Shown here: positions 1-8,318 of the stretch, in pieces | Layout of the letters: every line of letters begins with the position of its first letter | How positions within the stretch are numbered: position 1 is the stretch's first letter | From: Sphingobacterium sp. | Lineage (GTDB): Bacteria > Bacteroidota > Bacteroidia > Sphingobacteriales > Sphingobacteriaceae | Direction: 5' to 3' | NCBI GenBank assembly: GCA_031253985.1 | Contig: JAIRVH010000219.1 | Location: forward strand, 1 to 64,000 | Length of the DNA: 64,000 nt | Translations under genes and position numbers: made by a program | The notes under the pieces: model-generated | The model's input: the letters and a program-made list of their open reading frames with translations, nothing else | Database searches by the model: none | Told to the model about the DNA's origin: nothing

Positions 1-33
1 GATCGTAAACAAACATTAGCTTTATCAAAATAA
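1..33 (+). CDS. possible 3' end of an upstream gene (partial)
   Basis: The first 33 bases read as an open frame ending DRKQTLALSK then TAA. The stop is three bases before the ATG of pabB, the tight spacing typical of an operon. Only ten codons are visible, so no product can be named and the frame may not be coding. Confidence 0.3.
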   Translation, partial: DRKQTLALSK

Positions 34-36
34 ACT

Positions 37-1323
37 ATGCGGATCGAAAGTTTTGATCTTCTCGATTCTAAAGATAAATTTCATCAAAAAGCCCTGCATT
101 GGTCGGGGCAATTTGATGAAATTTCTTTCTTTAATAGCAATGGGATGTCCGACCAATGGGGGAAATTTGAGCGCATACTGGCGGTAAAAGCTTTACACTC
201 TTTTCGTGCAGACGAAAATGTATTTGACCAGCTTGATGCGTTTTTGAAATTACATCAGTCTCAATTTATCCCTGGATTTCTATCCTATGACCTCAAGAAT
301 GAGATAGAAGAATTACAAACAACAGGTAAGGACCAGCTTGAATTTCCGGAAGCGTATTTCTTTGTGCCGGCGATTATACTGCGATGGATAGACGATCAAG
401 TACATATAGAAGCCGAAGACCCTGTTAAAATCTACCAAGCAATCTTGGATACTAACATTCCCCCAACAGCCCCAATTACCGTTCAAGTACAGTCACGTTG
501 GACAAAGGGTGAATATGTCAAAGCATTTGAAAATGTACAAGCTCATATTCAGCGTGGAGATATTTATGAAGTCAACCTTTGTCAGGAGTTTTTTGCTGAA
601 GATGCTGATTTATCCCCTGTCGAAGTTTATCATAAATTAAATACCATATCGCCTACGCCATTTAGTTCGTTCTTTAAAGTCGGGCATCATTTTATTATGA
701 GTGCCTCACCGGAGCGTTTTTTAGCGAAAAAGCAAGGGAAACTGATCTCTCAGCCTATTAAAGGGACGGCTAAAAGAGGTTCAAATTCAGAGGAGGACCA
801 ACAAATTATAGCAGAGATGCTAAGATCAGAAAAAGAGATCGCCGAAAATGTGATGATAGTTGATCTCGTTCGTAATGATTTGACAAGAAGCGCTTTGCCT
901 GGTACGGTTGAGGCTACCCAGCTTTTCGAAATCCAATCTTTTGAGCAGGTGCATCAGATGATTTCAACTATTACCTGTGTGCAGGATCCGAAAATTTCCA
1001 ATGTGGATGTATTTAGAAATACCTTTCCCGCGGGTTCAATGACGGGTGCTCCCAAAATCGCAGCTATGCAAATCTGCGATCAGCTTGAAGCCCGAAAACG
1101 TGGTCTCTACGCTGGATCAATTGGATACTTTGACAGCATCAACGATGAATTTGATTTTAACGTGGTGATTCGCTCATTGCTTTACAATAAAGAAAAACAA
1201 TACCTTTCCTTTCATACAGGTGGTGCAGTTACCAATCAGGCAGCTGCAGATCAGGAGTACCAAGAATGTCTTTTGAAGGCTTCTGCTATCCTTGAAGCCT
1301 TGAAGGCGAGTTTGGCATCATAA
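37..1323 (+). CDS. pabB: aminodeoxychorismate synthase component I
   Basis: Cytosolic chorismate-utilising enzyme of the anthranilate synthase I/PabB family, 428 residues. It converts chorismate and ammonia (from a PabA glutaminase) to 4-amino-4-deoxychorismate for folate synthesis. The C-terminal chorismate-binding domain starts near residue 155 and carries SASPERF, FPAGSMTGAPK and HTGGAVT. The PIKGT motif with Lys242 is the PabB type; TrpE enzymes have PIAGT, which argues against anthranilate synthase. The N-terminal part is short, as in many Bacteroidota PabB proteins. The ATG at 37 lies three bases after an upstream stop. No pabA or pabC is in the window. Confidence 0.88.
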   Translation: MRIESFDLLDSKDKFHQKALHWSGQFDEISFFNSNGMSDQWGKFERILAVKALHSFRADENVFDQLDAFLKLHQSQFIPGFLSYDLKNEIEELQTTGKDQLEFPEAYFFVPAIILRWIDDQVHIEAEDPVKIYQAILDTNIPPTAPITVQVQSRWTKGEYVKAFENVQAHIQRGDIYEVNLCQEFFAEDADLSPVEVYHKLNTISPTPFSSFFKVGHHFIMSASPERFLAKKQGKLISQPIKGTAKRGSNSEEDQQIIAEMLRSEKEIAENVMIVDLVRNDLTRSALPGTVEATQLFEIQSFEQVHQMISTITCVQDPKISNVDVFRNTFPAGSMTGAPKIAAMQICDQLEARKRGLYAGSIGYFDSINDEFDFNVVIRSLLYNKEKQYLSFHTGGAVTNQAAADQEYQECLLKASAILEALKASLAS

Positions 1324-1339
1324 AACTATACTAATTTTG
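1311..1339 (+). promoter_or_regulatory. Bacteroidota-type promoter for the TatD-family gene
   Basis: TTTG (1311-1314) is followed after 17 bases by TAATTTTG (1332-1339), matching the -33 TTTG and -7 TAnnTTTG consensus. It overlaps the 3' end of pabB and would start transcription about 40 bases before the TatD start. This is a sequence match only. Confidence 0.5.
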
Positions 1340-1384
1340 TAGAGAATATTTTTTGCTTCAAGTATTTTTTCGACCTTTGTCCCG

Positions 1385-2050
1385 TTGGCAGCACAGATTC
1401 CCTATATCGATCTACATACTCATCGGAATTATCCGGTCAAGGAGCGCGCAGTTCTATCTGTTAAGAATGTCGCCTTGAACCATTCAGAAACAATCACTGA
1501 AGTGGATTGCTCTATTGGTTTACATCCATGGTATATCGATGTGGATACTGAGCAGGAATTGCGATTAATGGCTAATGAATTAAAGCGGGTACAAGTTTTG
1601 GCTATAGGTGAATGTGGCTTGGACAAAAATATTGCCATTCCCCTCCCCGATCAGAAGTCTGTGTTTAACAGACAGGTTCAGCTGGCTCAAACTTATCAGA
1701 AGCCCTTGATTATTCATTGTGTTCGCGCTTTTCAGGAAATTGTCGACAGTTTAAGGAGCATGAAGTTTGAAGGAGCTGTTATTTTTCATGGTTATCGTAA
1801 AAATTGGATTTTAGCTAAACGACTAATTGATAGCGGTTATTATCTATCTATAGGTGTACATTGTTTAAATGGAAGCCAGGATGAGCTTTTGAAAAATATT
1901 CCGTTAGCGCATTTATTTCTAGAAACAGATATGGATGTTGAAGTGGAAATTATGGTTCTCTATCAATACGTGGCGCAGATCAGATCTCTTAGGCTGGAAG
2001 AGGTAAAAGAGATTCTTTATATGAATTATAAGAATGTATTTAATAAATGA
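1385..2050 (+). CDS. TatD-family metal-dependent hydrolase
   Basis: Amidohydrolase-superfamily TIM-barrel protein of 221 residues, shorter than E. coli TatD (about 260). Family members are metal-dependent DNases or phosphoesterases. Visible metal-ligand motifs, in order, are HTH after YIDL, GECGLD, IIHC, FHGY and LETDMD. The only plausible start in frame is TTG at 1385, because an in-frame stop lies upstream at about 1340; the protein then begins MAAQIPYID. Substrate unknown. It sits between pabB and tcdA on the same strand, with its own promoter-like sequence. Confidence 0.8.
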   Translation: MAAQIPYIDLHTHRNYPVKERAVLSVKNVALNHSETITEVDCSIGLHPWYIDVDTEQELRLMANELKRVQVLAIGECGLDKNIAIPLPDQKSVFNRQVQLAQTYQKPLIIHCVRAFQEIVDSLRSMKFEGAVIFHGYRKNWILAKRLIDSGYYLSIGVHCLNGSQDELLKNIPLAHLFLETDMDVEVEIMVLYQYVAQIRSLRLEEVKEILYMNYKNVFNK

Positions 2051-2130
2051 AATCACCTGGATTTATTCAGTTGCGTGCTGAGCGAATAAATCTGATAATT
2101 TCATCACAAGAAGAAAATAAATTTGAATAG

Positions 2131-2856
2131 ATGAAAGATTTAAGTTGGCTATCGCGTACCGAAGCATTGATTGGTAGGACGGCGGTGGAAAAATTAGCAA
2201 ATTCACATGTAATGATTTTAGGTTTGGGCGGAGTTGGCTCCTTTGCTGCGGAATTTATATGTCGAGCAGGTGTTGGTAAAATGACCATTATTGATGGAGA
2301 TACTGTGGATCCTTCCAATCGAAATAGACAACTGCCTGCTTTGGCGACTAATCACGGCGAAGCAAAAGCAGAGATTATGCGGGAAAGGTTATTAGCGATC
2401 AATCCTGAACTCGATTTAACAGTTATACAGGACTTTATTATACCAGAAAAAATACCAGCTCTATTGGATCTTGCTCCGGATTATTGCGTAGAAGCTATTG
2501 ATAGCATAACGCCTAAACTATTCTTTATTCGAAGAGCGCTGGAGGCTAAGATTCCATTTGTAAGTTCTATGGGTGCAGGAGGCAAAGTGGATCCAACAAA
2601 GATCCAGATTGCAGATATCGGTAAATCATACAATTGCAAGCTGGCACAGCATATTCGTAAGAAATTACGCAAACATGGTATTCGTGATGGTGTTAAAGTA
2701 GCATTTTCCACAGAATTGCCAGACAAGAATTCATTATTATATACAGACGGAAGTAATTTTAAGAAGTCTGCTTACGGAACCATGTCTTACCTACCAGCAG
2801 CCTTTGGTGGAGCAATAGCTTCCGTTGCCATACGAGATTTGATCGAAAATGCTTAA
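2131..2856 (+). CDS. tcdA: tRNA threonylcarbamoyladenosine dehydratase
   Basis: ThiF/MoeB/E1-like ATP-dependent enzyme of 241 residues. TcdA cyclises N6-threonylcarbamoyladenosine at tRNA position 37 to the cyclic form. The Rossmann nucleotide-binding motif GLGGVGS is near residue 31, RNRQLPA matches the family adenylation region, and SSMGAGGKVDPTKI is characteristic of the TcdA (formerly CsdL/YgdL) subgroup. No zinc-binding Cys pairs of the MoeB/ThiF sulfur-carrier type are visible, which supports TcdA. ATG at 2131; a strong terminator follows at 2895. Confidence 0.85.
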   Translation: MKDLSWLSRTEALIGRTAVEKLANSHVMILGLGGVGSFAAEFICRAGVGKMTIIDGDTVDPSNRNRQLPALATNHGEAKAEIMRERLLAINPELDLTVIQDFIIPEKIPALLDLAPDYCVEAIDSITPKLFFIRRALEAKIPFVSSMGAGGKVDPTKIQIADIGKSYNCKLAQHIRKKLRKHGIRDGVKVAFSTELPDKNSLLYTDGSNFKKSAYGTMSYLPAAFGGAIASVAIRDLIENA

Positions 2857-2894
2857 CTTAGGTGTTAAATAAACATATGAACAAATAAATGAAT

Positions 2895-2923
2895 CGGCCT
2901 TTCCTTGGAAAGGCCGCTTTTTT
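2895..2923 (+). terminator. intrinsic terminator after tcdA
   Basis: A perfect GC-rich hairpin (CGGCCTTTCC, TT loop, GGAAAGGCCG) is followed by CTTTTTT. It lies between tcdA and the convergent BON-domain gene. Confidence 0.85.
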
Positions 2924-2930
2924 ATTGTAG

Positions 2931-3443
2931 CTATCGACTCGTGACGCCTTTCATATCAATTCCTTTGGGTTTGATGTGTGCTAACCTTTTTTTTAACGTA
3001 TCTATTTTTGATTTTTCAAGGTTACCTGTCGCAATGATAATTCCTTCCTTAACCTGTGCTGTTATTGTTGGAAAATCTTCAAGAACAAGGTTTACATCCC
3101 TTGTCAAAGTAGAATCTATAGCTCCACTCAAGATTTCATGGTATTTTTCTCGGGCATCCTCAGGTTCTGGAAGATTGACAATGATATTGTTGTGAATAGA
3201 CTTGATATCCTCTCCTCCTACAGTTCTTGTTTTATCTTCAATTTCCTGTTTAAGTGAGTCTGAGCCGATTTGTCCGTCTAGAGTTACGTTACCTTCCTCC
3301 ACATCTACTTCAATGCCTGCAGTCGTCTTTAACGCGTCCTGAATTTTTGCCTTAAGCTTGTCATCCGATTCAGGCGACCTGCATGAATGAACAAATGGTA
3401 AGACACTTAACGAAAACATCAAAAATAAACTATTTAATTTCAT
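2931..3443 (-). CDS. BON-domain lipoprotein
   Basis: Envelope lipoprotein of about 170 residues. The chosen start (ATG at 3443) gives MKLNSLFLMFSLSVLPFVHSC, a signal peptide ending in a lipobox-like VHSC; a longer frame upstream adds unrelated residues before this. AGAGGA is just upstream of the ATG. Two BON-like segments are visible: residues about 25-85 (DGQIGSD, SIHNNIIV) and about 100-165 (ATGNLEKS). BON domains bind phospholipid surfaces, and OsmY/DolP-type proteins protect the envelope. It lies downstream of the GreA-like gene on the same strand. Confidence 0.7.
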   Translation of the reverse strand: MKLNSLFLMFSLSVLPFVHSCRSPESDDKLKAKIQDALKTTAGIEVDVEEGNVTLDGQIGSDSLKQEIEDKTRTVGGEDIKSIHNNIIVNLPEPEDAREKYHEILSGAIDSTLTRDVNLVLEDFPTITAQVKEGIIIATGNLEKSKIDTLKKRLAHIKPKGIDMKGVTSR

Positions 3444-3517
3444 ATCCTCTTTCCTTTCTATACTAAATAAGAACAGATAGATTGAAATATTGTTTAATTT
3501 TTCCAATTTCCGGGCCG

Positions 3518-3988
3518 CTAACAAATTTCAGTTATTTGCTGAGTTATTCTGTTGAATGTAAAACTATCTCCTATTTCTCTTCCGATAAGCAGCTGACCTA
3601 TTGGGGATGCAGGTGAAATGACGAAGATATTATTGCCCCTAATTTTTAATGCACCAATACTTGTTGCGATTAGGTATAGCCCTGTAGTTGTCCTAACAAG
3701 GCTTCCCAATCTGACAAATTCTGGCCTATTGTCTACGGTCGATTCTATACTGATAAGCTGCTGAAGATCTTTATTGGCTTCTAAGAGCTGCTTCTGGTAG
3801 CGATTGATATCCTGTTGGATCATTTCGCGTGAAGTCTCATATTTGTCACCAGCACTACTTTTAGTGTCATCATTACTTGAATCCTGCGCTGTTTCCAATG
3901 CGGATTCTATCATGTCGATTCGTTCCTGTGTACGCTTTAAGGCTATTTCAAGTACTTCCTTTTTTATTTTGAAATTGCTATTTGTCAT
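3518..3988 (-). CDS. GreA/GreB-like transcription factor
   Basis: Protein of 156 residues from the ATG at 3988 (MTNSNF; an in-frame ATG at 4018 would add ten residues). The N-terminal half is a predicted coiled-coil hairpin with an acidic tip (SNDDTKSSAGDKYET), and the C-terminal half (LGSLVRTT, SIGALKI, SPASPIGQLLIGREIGD) matches the Gre C-terminal domain, including the SPxSPxGxxLxG core. Gre factors enter the RNA polymerase secondary channel and stimulate cleavage of backtracked RNA. Such Bacteroidota proteins are sometimes misnamed 3-oxoacyl-ACP synthase. This is a divergent paralogue; cleavage activity is not certain. Confidence 0.65.
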   Translation of the reverse strand: MTNSNFKIKKEVLEIALKRTQERIDMIESALETAQDSSNDDTKSSAGDKYETSREMIQQDINRYQKQLLEANKDLQQLISIESTVDNRPEFVRLGSLVRTTTGLYLIATSIGALKIRGNNIFVISPASPIGQLLIGREIGDSFTFNRITQQITEIC

Positions 3989-4088
3989 CCTGAAAAATAA
4001 GGAATAAGTTTTATTCATAAAAAAATAAAAACAATAAGCTTAACCTCAATAGGATATAATAAATCCGCGTGCAAAATATTAAATTGGG

Positions 4089-4119
4089 GTTGCAATACAT
4101 CAAAAAATTGCTACATTTG
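4089..4119 (+). promoter_or_regulatory. promoter of tRNA-Ser
   Basis: GTTG at 4089-4092 and an exact TAnnTTTG match, TACATTTG (4112-4119), are separated by 19 bases, the consensus spacing. The box ends 13 bases before the tRNA 5' end, leaving a very short leader. Confidence 0.65.
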
Positions 4120-4132
4120 TGCACTGCAACAC

Positions 4133-4223
4133 GGAAAGGTGTCAGAGTGGTCGAATGAGCAGTCCTGGAAAGACTGTATACGGGATGACTGTATCGAGGG
4201 TTCGAATCCCTCCCTTTCCGCCA
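4133..4223 (+). tRNA. tRNA-Ser (anticodon GGA)
   Basis: Class II tRNA. The acceptor stem GGAAAGG pairs with CCTTTCC, followed by discriminator G and an encoded CCA. The anticodon loop CTGGAAA gives GGA (Ser UCC/UCU). A long variable arm follows, then the T-loop GGTTCGAATCC. The 91-base length including CCA is normal for tRNA-Ser. Confidence 0.95.
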
Positions 4224-4234
4224 AATGATACAAA

Positions 4235-4266
4235 TGCCACGAATAATCGCTATTCGTGGCATTTTT
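4235..4266 (+). terminator. intrinsic terminator of tRNA-Ser
   Basis: An 11-bp perfect stem (TGCCACGAATA / TATTCGTGGCA) with loop ATCGC is followed by TTTTTG and more T residues. It begins 12 bases after the tRNA CCA. Confidence 0.85.
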
Positions 4267-4644
4267 GTTTTTATTACTATAAAATAAACTGTGGTAGCTA
4301 TCAATGCTGCTAAATGATGATGATTTTACTGTTGACGTTAATTTAGCAAACGACATACATCTCTAGATATTATAAGATATCAAAAATCAAGTCTTTTGAA
4401 AAAATTATAACTGAATTAATAGGTTTGACAACTGTATAGCGCCTGAAATGTATTTAAATTCCTGAAAAATAATCTCGTAACCATTTTGAAATCCAAACTT
4501 CCCCTATCGGCTCAATAATTAGGATTAATACCTGAATTACCTGCTATTTATACGGATAGCCGCATTAAAGGCATATAATTTGTATTTCATCTATAAATTA
4601 AAAATTACCTTGTAAAATATTATAATGTGATTTATCGCCTTTAT
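4267..4644. other. AT-rich intergenic region upstream of the LOV kinase
   Basis: I see no coding frame or RNA gene in these 378 bases. The region presumably holds the promoter of the LOV kinase. A near-match to the -7 box (ATAATTTG, around 4575) is present but unconvincing. Confidence 0.4.
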
Positions 4645-6210
4645 ATGACAAAAAACGATTCAAATATAGCACAGTTAAAGCAGCACCTCCATCGCAAAAG
4701 CAATGATCTCGATCTGTATCTCAAAGCATTAAATTCTGCTTACTCAGGTATTATTATCACTGATAATACACAATATGATAATCCTATTATTTATTGCAAC
4801 AAAGCGTTCGAAACAATTAGTGGCTATTCACACAATGAGATTATTGGCCATAATTGCCGTTTTTTGCAGGGACAAGATCGTTCCCAGCCTGAACGTCAAT
4901 TATTGAAGGATAGTATTGCTCGTGGAGAGGAATGTAAAATAGAAATTCGCAATTACCGTAAAGATGGAAGCTTTTTTTGGAATGAACTCTATATTTCTCC
5001 AGTAAAAAATGATGAAGGGTATGTGACACATTTTATTGGAGTACAGAATGATATTTCTGCACGTAAGAAGTCTGAGCACGAACTTCGGGAAGAAAAGAAC
5101 TCCGTAGAACTGAAGATACAACAGCGCACGAAAGAACTGAAGGACAAAGAAGTATTTCTCTCGAGTATAATTGAAACTGTAAGAGAAAGCCTTGTCGTAC
5201 TAGATGCCAATTATATCGTATTGAGTGCTAATAAACATTTTCTTAATTCTTTTAAAGTATCTTCCGAAGAGACGGTCGGAACACCTCTTTTTGAGTTAGG
5301 AAATCATCAATGGGATATTGCTACACTTAGAGAGCTCCTGACGGATATACTGCCGACAAATAACCCTGTTGTGGACTATGAAGTAGATCATGTGTTTCCA
5401 CATATTGGCCGAAAAGTTATGCTACTCAATGCTTACCGCATAGAATTTGAAGGGCATTATAAAGATCGTATACTCATCGCCATTGAAGACATTACGGAAA
5501 AAAAAGAGCTCGATCGAAGGAAAGACGATTTCCTATCGATAGCGAGTCATGAGCTGAAAACACCACTTACGACTATCAAAGGGCTTGTTCAGATTTTGCA
5601 GAGAATCGGAACTGACAACGACAATACAAAGTTTGTTAGCACATTAGATAAAATGTCTTCTTACATCGATCGTCTTAATCTTTTGATTACACGATTATTA
5701 GACACGTCCAAAATACAGTCTGGCAATATTGAACTTCATATGGAACCAATTGATATCGACAGAGTGGTCCGTGAAGCCATCGAAAGTATCAACTATGCTA
5801 CTCCAGGGCATAACATCACCCTAGTGGGAAGTAGCGAAGCAATTGTTGAAGGTGACGAAGCACAAATTATTCAGGTTGTTAATAATTTATTATCCAATGC
5901 GATCAAGTACTCACCCGACCATAATCAAGTCGAAGTGAGCATCAGTAAGGTGGCTAGCTTTGTAAAAGTATCCATACGGGACTACGGTATGGGCATCAGT
6001 TACCATGATAAACAGAAAATTTTTGAAAGATTTTATAGAGCAAGTCATATACAGAAGAAATTTCCAGGCTTGGGCATCGGTCTTTACGTATCCCACGAGA
6101 TTATTAGTAATCATCAAGGCACCTTATGGGTAGAGAGTGAGGTCGGTGAAGGTGCTACATTCAATTTTACATTACCTATCAAGCAAAAAAAAGAAATACA
6201 TGGAGACTAA
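4645..6210 (+). CDS. LOV-PAS hybrid sensor histidine kinase (probable blue-light receptor)
   Basis: Soluble histidine kinase of 521 residues from the ATG at 4645; an in-frame GTG at 4627 is a weaker start. Residues about 24-138 form a LOV-type PAS domain. GHNCRFLQG contains the photoactive Cys71 and the conserved N, R and Q; NYRKDGSFFWNEL and FIGVQND supply the remaining FMN-contacting N, N and Q. Next come a charged helical linker, a second PAS domain (about 170-285), HisKA with SHELKTP (His303) and HATPase_c with an N box (NNLLSNAIKYS) and G boxes (GMGIS, GLGIGL). No membrane segment is visible. In known LOV kinases light forms a Cys-FMN adduct that changes autophosphorylation. The gene overlaps its response regulator by 11 bases. 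Confidence 0.88.
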   Translation: MTKNDSNIAQLKQHLHRKSNDLDLYLKALNSAYSGIIITDNTQYDNPIIYCNKAFETISGYSHNEIIGHNCRFLQGQDRSQPERQLLKDSIARGEECKIEIRNYRKDGSFFWNELYISPVKNDEGYVTHFIGVQNDISARKKSEHELREEKNSVELKIQQRTKELKDKEVFLSSIIETVRESLVVLDANYIVLSANKHFLNSFKVSSEETVGTPLFELGNHQWDIATLRELLTDILPTNNPVVDYEVDHVFPHIGRKVMLLNAYRIEFEGHYKDRILIAIEDITEKKELDRRKDDFLSIASHELKTPLTTIKGLVQILQRIGTDNDNTKFVSTLDKMSSYIDRLNLLITRLLDTSKIQSGNIELHMEPIDIDRVVREAIESINYATPGHNITLVGSSEAIVEGDEAQIIQVVNNLLSNAIKYSPDHNQVEVSISKVASFVKVSIRDYGMGISYHDKQKIFERFYRASHIQKKFPGLGIGLYVSHEIISNHQGTLWVESEVGEGATFNFTLPIKQKKEIHGD

Positions 6211-6577
6211 ACGCATAATGATTTGTGACGACGATGAGGGAATACTTGAAGTTCTCGAACTATATTTAGAGTTAGAGGGATATATTGTTTTTACCGTAGC
6301 TAATAGTATCAAGCTCGTTGAGCAGATAACATTACATTCGCCCGATTTATTGCTTCTTGATCTGTGGATGCCTTTGCTTTCCGGAGATCAAGCGATAAGG
6401 ATTATCCGTGAAAGCGATACAATTAGCGCTTTACCTATCATTGTGCTTTCCGCGAGTGTGGATGGTGCAGCAGTAGCCAATGCCATGGGAGCAGATGGTT
6501 TTATCGCCAAGCCTTTTGATCTCGATGATATTAAATTAAATATTGATCGTATGATTAACAAGGAATCTTCACAATAA
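6200..6577 (+). CDS. single-domain response regulator (REC only)
   Basis: 125-residue receiver domain with no output domain. The ATG at 6200 overlaps the kinase stop by 11 bases; longer frames upstream add only an out-of-family tail. The acidic pocket is CDDDE, the phosphoacceptor is Asp54 in LLLDLWMP, the switch Ser is in VLSAS and the conserved Lys104 is in AKPF. Single-domain regulators act by protein interaction or in phosphorelays, so the output is probably encoded elsewhere. Co-translation with the LOV kinase makes it the obvious partner. Confidence 0.85.
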   Translation: METKRIMICDDDEGILEVLELYLELEGYIVFTVANSIKLVEQITLHSPDLLLLDLWMPLLSGDQAIRIIRESDTISALPIIVLSASVDGAAVANAMGADGFIAKPFDLDDIKLNIDRMINKESSQ

Positions 6578-6819
6578 TTTCATGCAGTAGTCAATCCTAT
6601 CAATATATTTTATTAAATATATTTAGCACATGATGCCAGTTTAAAATAAACCATGGTCCTTTAATTTTAGAGAGAAGAAATTGTTCTGAAAAAGGAATCG
6701 TTAACTTGCTTTAGATGATCAGTGGCGAGAATACAGATATATATGTTTTTGAAAGGCTGTAATAGTGTATGATCGGGTATTTATCAGTATATTCGGCTAT
6801 CGCCCAAATATACAATAAC

Positions 6820-7308
6820 ATGGATAATCCTAACTTTCAACTTACGCTCAGACCAACAATATCCACTGACCTAGAAATACATTATCAATTCCAACTGAAT
6901 GAAGAAGCAAATCATCTCGCTGCTTTTACCTCAACCAGTTTTTCAGATAAGGAGACTTATTTTGAGAAATATTGTAAGTATCTTATTGAGCCAAGCATCA
7001 ACAACCAAACAATTCTAATTAATGGTATTATTGTTGGAAGTATAGCGAAGTTTGTAATTGGAGAAGATGCTGAAATCACCTATTGGATCGATCGGAAATT
7101 CTGGGGTAGAGGCATTGCGACAAGAGCACTCAAAGACTTTCTTTCACTTGAAACAACCCGTCCTATTTACGGGCGTGTAGCTTTTGACAATATAGGCTCT
7201 CAAAAAGTATTGGAAAATTGCGGCTTTGTTAAAATAGGTACAGACAGTGGGTTTGCAAATGCACGGCAAACTGAAATTGAAGAATTTATTTATAGACTGG
7301 AAGGTTAG
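6820..7308 (+). CDS. GNAT-family N-acetyltransferase (RimJ/RimL-like)
   Basis: 162 residues from the ATG at 6820 (MDNPNFQLTLRP), preferred over an upstream ATG at 6769 because family members begin at this strand. The acetyl-CoA-binding segment is IDRKFWGRGIATRAL, followed by the family's NIGSQKVLENCGF motif. The substrate (ribosomal protein, amino acid or small molecule) cannot be deduced. It is separated from the LOV module by 242 bases, so co-regulation is uncertain. Confidence 0.75.
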   Translation: MDNPNFQLTLRPTISTDLEIHYQFQLNEEANHLAAFTSTSFSDKETYFEKYCKYLIEPSINNQTILINGIIVGSIAKFVIGEDAEITYWIDRKFWGRGIATRALKDFLSLETTRPIYGRVAFDNIGSQKVLENCGFVKIGTDSGFANARQTEIEEFIYRLEG

Positions 7309-7673
7309 ACCAATAGTTTGAATAAAGTATACATTATCTGATACAGAATAATAACAAAAACTCTTGCTGGATTGGCGGTCCGAAATAAGTTTTATAAGAG
7401 GCCACTTGAAATATACTAAAATGATAATTATGTTTAAATGGGCTTTCCCTATGTTGATGAGTTCTTAGTTTTCTTGCGACTAAAAAGTTTGTCTCAGTTA
7501 TAAGATACAGTATGTAAATTATTAATGTAAACTAAGTACAATTAGTTGATGAATTGCCGCGCTTGACAGACAGAAGGAAAAGATGTGTATCTCTATTTCG
7601 ATAATGACCAAAACTAGCCTTTGCTACAAAAAATGCATTGACATTGCTGAGCTTGCTACGGTAAACTTTTCAG
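7309..7673. other. intergenic region between convergent acetyltransferase genes
   Basis: 365 AT-rich bases between the ends of two convergent GNAT genes. I see no credible coding frame, RNA gene or strong terminator hairpin here. Confidence 0.4.
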
Positions 7674-8138
7674 TTAGCTATCGATTTCCATCCGCATCTC
7701 CAATAAGTTGGGCTTAAATCCAACTTTGCGATAAGCATTTTTTGCGATGGTATTTTCATCATAGACCTGTAGCCTAACTTCTGAGATATTTTTTTCTTTG
7801 GCCCAGCTTATCAATCTCTCTAGAATAAGTTTGTTAATGCCTTGACCTCGGTATGCAGGTTTAACATACATAAAACCTAGATAGGCATACTTTTTAAACT
7901 TCTGATACGGCTTAGCATCCAATAACTTAGCATACCCTGATCCGACAAGTTGATCTTCAACAACTGCAACGAGCACTTCCGCTTCTTCGGACCTGATCAG
8001 TTCTAAGAGATCATAATAATGTATTTCACCTTCTTTTAATGTATTGTCGAAAGGTCGCTCCGCTTCAACAATACCCTGTTCAAATTCGATTAATGTATCG
8101 ACTTCATTTTCCCGCGCTTGTCTGATAATTGTTTTCAT
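7674..8138 (-). CDS. GNAT-family N-acetyltransferase
   Basis: 154 residues from the ATG at 8138 (MKTIIRQARENEVD); seven extra codons upstream are unlikely. GNAT fold with the acetyl-CoA loop KPAYRGQGINKLIL near residue 100 and the C-terminal motif NTIAKNAYRKVGF. It groups with generic acetyltransferases acting on small amines. The substrate is unknown. It is unrelated in sequence to the neighbouring GNAT at 6820. Confidence 0.75.
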   Translation of the reverse strand: MKTIIRQARENEVDTLIEFEQGIVEAERPFDNTLKEGEIHYYDLLELIRSEEAEVLVAVVEDQLVGSGYAKLLDAKPYQKFKKYAYLGFMYVKPAYRGQGINKLILERLISWAKEKNISEVRLQVYDENTIAKNAYRKVGFKPNLLEMRMEIDS

Positions 8139-8318
8139 ACTTAAAATTTCCAGTACCAATAAGGTTACTTAAATCCTACACTCCATATCGTGATAAGAAT
8201 TATTGCAATATACTAAATCTAACAGTTGCACATGCTTCTTGATGATTTGAATTTTTATGAACGATTCCATCTTAAGGGCTGTTCAGCAGATAACAGTATT
8301 TAAAAAAAAATAGAAAAT

